Below are positions 57,642 through 64,000 of a stretch of DNA of 64,000 nucleotides, in pieces (positions within the stretch are counted from its first letter, which is position 1; every line of letters begins with the position of its first letter). Under the pieces are notes generated by a model that was not told the DNA's origin, made no database searches, and worked only from the letters and a program-made list of their open reading frames with translations. The DNA is taken from NCBI GenBank assembly GCA_028284765.1, contig JANQRA010000014.1, positions 97,574 to 161,573 on the forward strand, given 5' to 3'. The translations under genes and the position numbers were made by a program. The DNA is from Acidimicrobiia bacterium (GTDB lineage Bacteria > Actinomycetota > Acidimicrobiia > Spongiisociales > ZC4RG35).

Positions 57642-58673
57642 TCATGGTCTGGCTGACGACACCAGCACCATGTGCAAGGCATCGAACTCCTCCAGACACT
57701 TCCCCGAGCCGAGCACCACCGACTGAAGCGGCTGGGCCGCTGTAACGATGGGCATCCCCGTCTCATGGGCTAGACGATGGTCCAGCCCCACCAAGAGTGC
57801 TCCTCCTCCGGTGAGCACGATCCCTCGCTCCACGACATCCGCCGCCAACTCCGGCGGTGTCTTATCGAGGGTGTATTTGACCGCATCGACGATGGCCTGG
57901 GTCGGCTCTTCGATCGCCTCACGGACTTCCTGACTTGTCAGGAGGATCGTCTTGGGCAGGCCGGTGACGAGGTCTCTTCCTCTGACCTCGGCCGACGGCT
58001 CGTCGGAGTATGGCCACGCTGATCCCACTGCGATCTTCAGCTGCTCGGCTGTCCTCTCGCCGACCAACACGTTGTGCTCCTTCTTGACCCAGTCGATGAT
58101 CGCCGAGTCGAGCTCGTCACCACCCACTCGGATTGACCGGGACACAACGATGCCACCTAGCGAGATGACGGCGACTTCGGTGGTTCCACCACCGATATCC
58201 ACAACCATCGACCCCGACGGCTCACCGATCGGAAGTCCCGACCCAATGGCGGCGGCCATCGGCTCTTCGATGGTGTAGGCGCGACGGGCACCTGCGTGAT
58301 AGGCGGCTTCCTCAACAGCTCTCCGCTCGACTGGCGTGATCCCGGATGGGACACAGACGACGATCCTGGGCCGGGCCCATTTTCTTCTGTGAACCTTTTG
58401 GATGAAGTAGCGAAGCATCTTCTCAGTGATGTCGAAGTCCGCAATGACTCCGTCACGAAGCGGGCGTATGGCGGTGATGTTGGCCGGGGTCCGCCCGATC
58501 ATCCGCTTGGCTTCCATCCCGACTGCCAGCGCCTTGTTGTTTTGTGAATTGATCGCGACAACGGAAGGCTCGTTGAGCACGATGCCACCGCCACGCACAT
58601 AGACCAGCGTGTTTGCGGTACCGAGATCGATGGCCATGTCTTGGCCAGCGAATGAAAGAAGGGTTTCAGCCAT
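57642..58673 (-). CDS. mreB: MreB actin-like cytoskeletal protein
   Basis: A 343-residue ATPase polymerising under the membrane to orient wall synthesis. Actin-fold phosphate loops are DLGTANTLVYV (from D16) and VVDIGGGTTEVAVISLGG; the adenosine motif is IVLTGGGALLVGLD. A short N-terminal stretch (AETLLSFAGQDM) could form the membrane contact. The presence of mreBCD with rodA and mrdA implies rod growth by lateral wall insertion, unusual for polar-growing actinobacteria. A TACAAT hexamer lies at about 58705-58710 upstream. Confidence 0.97.
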   Translation of the reverse strand: MAETLLSFAGQDMAIDLGTANTLVYVRGGGIVLNEPSVVAINSQNNKALAVGMEAKRMIGRTPANITAIRPLRDGVIADFDITEKMLRYFIQKVHRRKWARPRIVVCVPSGITPVERRAVEEAAYHAGARRAYTIEEPMAAAIGSGLPIGEPSGSMVVDIGGGTTEVAVISLGGIVVSRSIRVGGDELDSAIIDWVKKEHNVLVGERTAEQLKIAVGSAWPYSDEPSAEVRGRDLVTGLPKTILLTSQEVREAIEEPTQAIVDAVKYTLDKTPPELAADVVERGIVLTGGGALLVGLDHRLAHETGMPIVTAAQPLQSVVLGSGKCLEEFDALHMVLVSSARP

Positions 58674-58801
58674 GAGCGGAAAGACTCCAGCGCGGACCCC
58701 ACGGATTGTAGGTGTGAACCCCTACTTCTGCCATAGGGAACCATTGAGCGTGCGCAACGAAGCAGCTATCGGTGTTTCGTGGCACACGCTTGTAGAGGTA
58801 T

Positions 58802-59206
58802 CTAACCGAAGAAGATCCCGAGCTCGCGCTCAGCGCTCTCCGGGCCATCGGAGCCGTGGACGATGTTCTCTGTGACCTCTAGACCGAAGTCACCACGAAT
58901 CGTGCCTGGCGCCGCATCTGCCGGATTCGTTGCCCCCATCAGGGTGCGACAAGCCGCAATTGCCCCCTCACCCGACCACTCCATCGCGACCACGGGCCCG
59001 GAGGTGATAAACGCCAACAAGTCAGGGAAGAAGGGCTTGTCAACGTGCTCGGCATAGTGAGTGCGAGCCAACTCCTCGGTGATCGTCAGACCGCGGATGC
59101 GCTCGAGCCTCAAGCCCTTCCGCTCAAATCGAGAGACAACCTCTCCCACTAACTCGCGGGCGACACCGTCGGGCTTGACCATGATGAATGTGTGTTCAAC
59201 TGACAT
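58802..59206 (-). CDS. ndk: Nucleoside diphosphate kinase
   Basis: A 134-residue enzyme exchanging the terminal phosphate among nucleoside di- and triphosphates. Phosphohistidine H117 lies in ENIVHGSDG; the MVKPDGV start and the [16 protein letters not shown] loop are typical. A TACCGT hexamer ends eight bases before ATG and no ribosome-binding site is obvious, so a leaderless start is possible. It lies between folC and mreB on the minus strand. Confidence 0.97.
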   Translation of the reverse strand: MSVEHTFIMVKPDGVARELVGEVVSRFERKGLRLERIRGLTITEELARTHYAEHVDKPFFPDLLAFITSGPVVAMEWSGEGAIAACRTLMGATNPADAAPGTIRGDFGLEVTENIVHGSDGPESAERELGIFFG

Positions 59207-59239
59207 GACAGCGAACGGTATCCGGTCACAACCTCGAAG

Positions 59240-60526
59240 TCAGATCAGCCGGTCCCTCACCTCGCCGACCAGATAAAGCGAACCTGTTACCAGCACCGCA
59301 CCCTCGGCACCGGCCTCGGCCCTGACCATGTCCAGTCCGAACCCCACGTTCTCCGATGCGACAACCGGGATGCCGGGAAGGAGTTCCATTGCCCTCCCAG
59401 CCAGCTCCTCCGGATTCATGGCCCGTTCATGCTCTACAGCGGTTGTGACAATCCCGGCCACCACCGGTTGCAGATGCTCGAGGATGAGATCGACGTTCTT
59501 CTCGCCCATCACGCCGAGCAGGACATGCCACTTCGTGGTCGGGTATTCCTCACGAAGCGACTGCACCAGAGTGTCGACCCCGTCTGCGTTGTGCGCTCCG
59601 TCCACCATGACAAATGGATTGGTCGCAAGCGGCTCCATGCGACCGGGCGCCGTGGCGACGGCCAAAGCGTCCTGGAGGGCGTCAAGCTCCAGCTTCCGCC
59701 CCAACAATGCCTCACAAGATGCGATGGCCATGGCGAGATTCGTTAACTGATAGCGACCGTGCAGCGGAAGGAAGAGATCCTCGTAGGTTTCTTCTGCGCC
59801 CCGGATAGTGGCGAGCCAGCCACCTACTCCCCGTTCGTAAGACTCAATCCTGTAGTCGTTTTCTAGTCGCCGATGCTGGATGCCGAGATCGCGAGCAGTC
59901 TTGTTGGCGACACCGACGGCAGAGTCCGGTAGCGGGCCAGTGACGAGGATCGAACCAGAACCGGCGATAGCGAGTTTCTCCGAGGCGATTCCCGCTATGT
60001 CCTCCCCGAGAAACTCCGTGTGATCTCGCCCGATTGACGTAACCACGCAGACCTCACCATCCACAACGTTGGTGGCGTCGAACCGTCCTCCCAGCCCGAC
60101 TTCAACCACTGCAGCGTTGACCGCTTGGTCAGCGAAAAAGGCAAAGGCCGCAGCTGTCACCAGCTCGAAGTAGGAGTTTGGGTCTTCACCTGCATTCTCT
60201 CTGAGGTCGGCGAAGGCCGCTACGTCCGACACTGCAAGGGCGAACTCCTCACTCGTTGAGAACCGCCCGTTCACAGCCAGGCGCTCCTCTATGCACTGGA
60301 GATGAGGAGACGTCACGGTTCCCGTGGTCAAACCATGAGCGACGAGGATCAAAGTGGCGAGCCTGGCGGTCGATGTCTTCCCGTTTGTCCCTGCAACGTG
60401 AATGATCGGATAGCCCTCGTCGGGTCGACCCATGAGGTCGAGAAGACCATTCATGCGCTCGAGTCCGGGCTCTCCGCCCAGGCCGATGTGACGTTCGAGG
60501 TATGAGACTGCTTGGTCGTAATTCAT
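59240..60526 (-). CDS. folC: Folylpolyglutamate synthase / dihydrofolate synthase
   Basis: A 428-residue Mur-ligase-like enzyme adding glutamate to folates. The P-loop is HVAGTNGKTST (from about residue 43), the FolC signature TSPHLQCIEERL follows, then VVEVGLGGRFDATNVV and the C-terminal MVDGAHNADGVD. The gene begins four bases after a strong terminator hairpin and lacks a ribosome-binding site (CTTTCCT precedes ATG). Its translation start or promoter is therefore unusual. ndk follows 33 bases on. Confidence 0.95.
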   Translation of the reverse strand: MNYDQAVSYLERHIGLGGEPGLERMNGLLDLMGRPDEGYPIIHVAGTNGKTSTARLATLILVAHGLTTGTVTSPHLQCIEERLAVNGRFSTSEEFALAVSDVAAFADLRENAGEDPNSYFELVTAAAFAFFADQAVNAAVVEVGLGGRFDATNVVDGEVCVVTSIGRDHTEFLGEDIAGIASEKLAIAGSGSILVTGPLPDSAVGVANKTARDLGIQHRRLENDYRIESYERGVGGWLATIRGAEETYEDLFLPLHGRYQLTNLAMAIASCEALLGRKLELDALQDALAVATAPGRMEPLATNPFVMVDGAHNADGVDTLVQSLREEYPTTKWHVLLGVMGEKNVDLILEHLQPVVAGIVTTAVEHERAMNPEELAGRAMELLPGIPVVASENVGFGLDMVRAEAGAEGAVLVTGSLYLVGEVRDRLI

Positions 60527-60528
60527 AG

Positions 60529-60560
60529 GAAAGGCCCCGGGAGGTTACCCGGGGCCTTTC
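60529..60560 (-). terminator. Strong hairpin between surface-protein gene and folC
   Basis: A perfect 13-bp GC-rich stem (60529-60541 with 60548-60560) with a six-base loop lies after the surface-protein stop. On the minus strand it is followed by CTATG of folC. Confidence 0.85.
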
Positions 60561-60585
60561 GCTGCTCTGCGATCCAGAGATGGAG

Positions 60586-63294
60586 TTAGCTCTCCCTCTG
60601 GTGCCTTCCTCTGCCGTCCGTCGCAACCTGCCGAGTGAGGAGCACTAGTAGTGCACCTGCGCCAAGAAGGCCAATTGACAACAGTGCCAACAGGTCGGAG
60701 TCGATTCCCGTGAATGGCAACTCGTCGACACAGTCCTGAACACTCAGAGTTCCCGAGGACTCAGATCCTGGTGCGAACTCGAAGCCGTCACCTGGCGTCG
60801 CCTCCCATGAGTAGACAGCGTCATCGCTGACCACGACCGAGCCGGTCTCCGTGAATGTGGCGATGACTTGGTCGTTCGAGTCGCGGACGACCACGGTCGC
60901 ACCGTCGGCGACAGGGATCGTCGCAGTGATGATCGCCTGTGTGTCATCGTCGGGATCACACACTGCGTCAACCGACACGACGATCGAAGGCGAGACTTCG
61001 TCTTCGAAGTTCGTGAAGGTGCACGTAATGGTCTCACCAACCTCCAGGTCGATGGCATCGATCGGAGATCCGTCATCACAGCTCGCGTCGATCAGAGACC
61101 AACCATCAGGCACGACCTCAGACACTGCGTATCCGTCCCCGGGTAGCAAGTCGCCCGAGGAGCTCGACTCGCCGTGAGCGAGAGTGTTGTCTGCGAGGTT
61201 GAAGCCCACGGTCTCGAAAGTGAATTCGAGTTCTTTGTCACCGTCGCCTTGGACGATCTTCTCGACGATGATCTCACCTGGAGGGCCGTCGCAGGTGGGT
61301 TCACCACCCGGGTACTCGACATCGAGGGTGACCGTCGGGTTCACGGTGAAGCTGACCGAAGCCGTTGGCCTCGTGTTCTCGTATCCGTCCGAACCCTGCT
61401 CCCACTTGTTGTCGACAAAGATCCATCCTGGCCAGTCGACAACTACACCATCCTCGATGACCGCTCCTGGCCACACCATGGAGCCAGACAGCGCCTCGAC
61501 GCTGCTGTAGAGCTCGTCACCGGGGTTGATGTCGTTCCAAGTGATCGTCACCTCATCGGCGTCGAAGTTCACCGGCGTCACCTGCCAGAAAAGGACCGGA
61601 ATGTCCTCTTCGCAGATGCCACCAACCTCGACTTCGATCGAGCGCGTGCACTCCTCGATGTCGAGGACACCTGACGTGTCGCCTGACAAAGCGAATCCGT
61701 CACTGGCTGTGGCTTCCCAGGTGTAGGTCGCACCTTCAGGAACCTCAACGGTGCCCGACTGAGTGAGAGTGTCGACCACTTCGTCAGCTGCGTTCTTGAT
61801 AACCACTGTCGCGGCTCCCGGAGTGGAGATCTCAACAGCGATCTGCCCAACTCCCGCATCCTCATCAAGGATGCACAGGGCACCGACCTGCACTGTCACG
61901 TCGCAGTCCTCGATGACGACGGAACCCTCGGCCGAACCCGTCAGCTCGTACCCATCAGCTGGAATTGCCTCCCAGTAGTAGGTACCAGGCGCAAGGTCCT
62001 CGATCGTCCCATCGGACTCAGTGGTACCGACAAGGTCCGTCTTCGCAGCGTCGCTGTAGACGTTGACTGTGGCAGCCGCGTCAGGGTCGATCGTGATGTT
62101 GATATCACCAACCGGCTGACCCTGCTCGTCGACGAGACACGAGGTCGCGGTGACTTCAACGTCCACTTCTTGGACCACAGGATCGAACTTGGCGCACACC
62201 GGTGCAACCGAGTTGGCAGACATGTCGTCGCCTATGTAGCCATGGACGCCGTACAGCTCAGTGAGCTCCGGCACGAATACCGGGCCACCACCAACGTTGG
62301 TGTACACCTCGAAGTTGGTCGACTCAGACAGGTCGGGTGTGAAAGGGGACACCCAACCGCCGCCGAAGTTCTCCGAGCTCAATGCCCAGATCTCCAGAAG
62401 CTGTGCCTGTCCGTCCTTCTCAGAGTGTGAGTCGTAAGACGCCAGGGTGATGTTGTAGAAACCAGCGGGGATGGTCTCAATCGCAAGTGGCCCTCGCCAT
62501 GGGTCGAAGAATGGGCTGTCGAAGCTTCCGAGCTGACCGAGCGGGGTCAGATCGATGGCTCCAGGAATAGGACAGGAGAGGCAGTCATCGCCCACCGTGA
62601 ACTCTCCCGAGAGGTCCGGTCCTGTGCTTCCTTCTGCGTACACGACCGACCACTCATAGTCTCCGGGCAGGAGCACGATCTGCCAGCCGTCGCCACTCGA
62701 CACCGAAGCTGTGAAGTCTCCAGGACCGTCGATGAAGATCGACTCGACGGCTGAGTCTGGATCGGTGACATCGAACGAAACGATGCCCTTCGGACCCTCG
62801 TCTGCAGTCATCGTGCACTCTTGGGTCAGTCCGATCGAGACCGAAGACACCTGCTCGCACTCGTCGACAACCTGAATCGCGCTTGCGCTACGTGTCTCGC
62901 CGCCGCCCTGTCCATTGCTCCACGGACCAACGGCGCGGGCACGAACGACGACCGAGTCGCCTTCGTGGGGCGAAGAATCGAATGAGCCAGCGAACGTGTA
63001 GCCGTTCCCGGCGTTGAACTCACCCGAGCCCACTTCGGTCCAACCCCCACCGCCGTTCGTTTGAACCTCGATGACGATGTTGGAGTGGGTCCCCTGGGCT
63101 CCTGTAGCCCAACTTGTCGCGGTCCACGCGACGACAGAAGCGGGGTCGCACTGCAGCTCCGCCTCAATTTCGGGGTGGTGTGCTTGCGCCGGTGAGGCGT
63201 AAATCACCATCAACGACATCAACACCGATATCGCAGTAAGAATCGCAATCGTCCGTTGCGAGCGCAGGCTCTGCGCGTTTGTGGCGAACTTCAT
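60586..63294 (-). CDS. LPFTG cell-wall-anchored surface protein
   Basis: A 902-residue secreted protein. A Sec signal (about 1-38, ending SPAQAHH) leads to several beta-rich domains. Three related units end in a cysteine: YYWEAIPADGYELTGSAEGS/VVIEDC, YTWEATASDGFALSGDTSG/VLDIEEC and YSWEATPGDGFEF/LSVQDC. One DUF5979-like domain is seen (GEIIVEKIVQGDGDKELEFTF, in parts, ending ITCTFTNFED). The sorting signal is LPFTG near residue 860, a hydrophobic helix and a basic tail RGRHQR, so sortase should attach it to peptidoglycan. Ligand and role unknown. Confidence 0.88.
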   Translation of the reverse strand: MKFATNAQSLRSQRTIAILTAISVLMSLMVIYASPAQAHHPEIEAELQCDPASVVAWTATSWATGAQGTHSNIVIEVQTNGGGGWTEVGSGEFNAGNGYTFAGSFDSSPHEGDSVVVRARAVGPWSNGQGGGETRSASAIQVVDECEQVSSVSIGLTQECTMTADEGPKGIVSFDVTDPDSAVESIFIDGPGDFTASVSSGDGWQIVLLPGDYEWSVVYAEGSTGPDLSGEFTVGDDCLSCPIPGAIDLTPLGQLGSFDSPFFDPWRGPLAIETIPAGFYNITLASYDSHSEKDGQAQLLEIWALSSENFGGGWVSPFTPDLSESTNFEVYTNVGGGPVFVPELTELYGVHGYIGDDMSANSVAPVCAKFDPVVQEVDVEVTATSCLVDEQGQPVGDINITIDPDAAATVNVYSDAAKTDLVGTTESDGTIEDLAPGTYYWEAIPADGYELTGSAEGSVVIEDCDVTVQVGALCILDEDAGVGQIAVEISTPGAATVVIKNAADEVVDTLTQSGTVEVPEGATYTWEATASDGFALSGDTSGVLDIEECTRSIEVEVGGICEEDIPVLFWQVTPVNFDADEVTITWNDINPGDELYSSVEALSGSMVWPGAVIEDGVVVDWPGWIFVDNKWEQGSDGYENTRPTASVSFTVNPTVTLDVEYPGGEPTCDGPPGEIIVEKIVQGDGDKELEFTFETVGFNLADNTLAHGESSSSGDLLPGDGYAVSEVVPDGWSLIDASCDDGSPIDAIDLEVGETITCTFTNFEDEVSPSIVVSVDAVCDPDDDTQAIITATIPVADGATVVVRDSNDQVIATFTETGSVVVSDDAVYSWEATPGDGFEFAPGSESSGTLSVQDCVDELPFTGIDSDLLALLSIGLLGAGALLVLLTRQVATDGRGRHQRES

Positions 63295-63577
63295 AGCTCG
63301 CCGGCTCCCAGCCAGTTCATTCCCATCCCTTTCATAGCTTGGGACAGGTCGGTCTCACCATTGGCTCAGCCGGATCGAGGTGACCGTGTTACAGGTCCGG
63401 CTTCGACGCCTCCCATTTCCCCCCTGCGGGTATCTGTCACCACTTTGAGTGACTAGATATCACACAGTGTGACTGCAGGGTGTGCTTCTGTCAATAAGAA
63501 GACGTAGACGAACCTATCGGGATAGGGAGCGTTCGACTACCTGATCAGATAGGCCGATTGACTCAAAACCGAAGGGT
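63295..63577. promoter_or_regulatory. Intergenic control region with dyad symmetry
   Basis: It holds the perfect palindrome TCACAC-A-GTGTGA (63460-63472) and GTCAC-N8-GTGAC (63436-63453) upstream of the surface-protein gene. They look like regulator sites; none is assigned. Confidence 0.5.
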
Positions 63578-64000
63578 CTAGTTGTCGGATTCCCTCGTTG
63601 AAACCAGGAATAGGAGCCCCAAAGCAGCCAGAGAGCTGGCAAGCAACATCAACGGAACCGTTTCCGACCCCGTGAAGGGGAGGATCGTCGTTGGCAGGAC
63701 TTCATCCGGAATGCTCGTCGACGTGCCTGACGGTTGCGAAGTCACGGTTGACTCGCTCACCTCATCAGTAGTCGTCGTCGACTCCGGGACGGAAGTCGAT
63801 GGGGAACTGCTACTGGTGGTACCACCATCAGTAGTGGTCGTCGTACCCCCATCAGTAGTGGTCGTCGTACCCCCATCAGTAGTGGTCGTCGTACCTCCAT
63901 CAGTAGTGGTCGTCGTACCCCCATCAGTAGTGGTCGTCGTACCCCCATCAGTAGTGGTCGTCGTACCCCCATCAGTAGTGGTCGTCGTACCCCCATCAGT
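63578..64000 (-). CDS. C-terminus of a second LPFTG surface protein, partial
   Basis: Only the last 140 residues lie in the window; the frame is open at the right edge. Reading toward the C-terminus there is a Thr-rich repeat of TTTTTDGG, a Ser/Thr/Pro stretch, then LPFTG, a hydrophobic helix (VPLMLLASSLAALGLLFLV) and a short tail STRESDN. The repeat would be an extended, possibly glycosylated stalk through the wall. The two LPFTG genes are neighbours on one strand, so both may be substrates of the same sortase, which is not in the window. The GTG at 63760 is internal. Confidence 0.8.
   Translation of the reverse strand, partial: TDGGTTTTTDGGTTTTTDGGTTTTTDGGTTTTTDGGTTTTTDGGTTTTTDGGTTTTTDGGTTSSSSPSTSVPESTTTTDEVSESTVTSQPSGTSTSIPDEVLPTTILPFTGSETVPLMLLASSLAALGLLFLVSTRESDN
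63826..64000. repeat. 24-bp tandem repeat, at least seven copies
   Basis: The unit ATCAGTAGTGGTCGTCGTAC plus four C-rich bases repeats without gaps to the window edge, with one silent base change. On the minus strand each unit encodes eight residues, TTTTTDGG. Confidence 0.95.

Noticed and set aside
63757..63996. Frame encoding repeated MGVRRPLL units
   Set aside because: It is an antiphase reading of the 24-bp repeat; the Thr-rich frame leads into a proper LPFTG sorting signal.
63820..64000. CRISPR array
   Set aside because: The 24-base units are contiguous without spacers and are in frame with a surface-protein gene.

Overview
This window looks like chromosomal DNA of a high-GC actinobacterium, most likely a member of the Acidimicrobiia or a related deep lineage (inferred from gene content and codon use, no database check). 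Signs are LPxTG-type surface proteins, the RNase E/G-rplU-rpmA-obg order, a mreBCD-mrdA-rodA elongation cluster, a candidate actinobacterial GlnR box, and several starts that look leaderless (a -10-like hexamer 6-8 nt before ATG). Core genes alternate with one accessory region at the left.

Left, 1-17990, is accessory. A very large RHS/YD-repeat protein, open at the left edge, ends in a GIY-YIG-like nuclease tip. One base later comes an Imm26-like immunity gene. The RHS scaffold carries two apparent insertions: a CBM6-like module and a block with a PKD domain. Next is an integrative-element core: tyrosine integrase, a divergent pair of HTH regulators around a compact operator region, and a primase-helicase. 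Beyond it lie poorly known genes: a lipoprotein, a four-CxxC protein, a winged-helix protein with a PD-(D/E)XK-like tail, and a Ser/Thr kinase overlapping an unknown 383-residue partner. A tRNA-Ala(GGC) closes the region.

Middle, 18-48.6 kb, is energy and nitrogen metabolism. Pyruvate:ferredoxin oxidoreductase overlaps a DHOD-like gene. Then come rsfS-nadD-M23, a tandem GAPDH pair whose first member has lost the catalytic Cys and His, and an eight-gene nitrous oxide reductase operon (Rrf2 regulator, nosZ, nosB-like, nosD, nosF, nosY, nosL, cytochrome c). An MFS transporter, amt with a GlnR-like box, and gltB follow. Next is a partial cox-type molybdenum hydroxylase set (large subunit, receiver protein, CoxE-like VWA, CoxD-like AAA+), then trkA-trkH.

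Right, 48.6-64 kb, is housekeeping on the minus strand: obg, rpmA, rplU, RNase E/G, tdk, rodA-mrdA-mreD-mreC-mreB, ndk, folC. Two LPFTG surface-protein genes follow; the second runs out of the window through a 24-bp tandem repeat.

The cell implied can respire or detoxify N2O, oxidise pyruvate with ferredoxin, scavenge ammonium under nitrogen control, grow as a rod and display sortase-anchored proteins.
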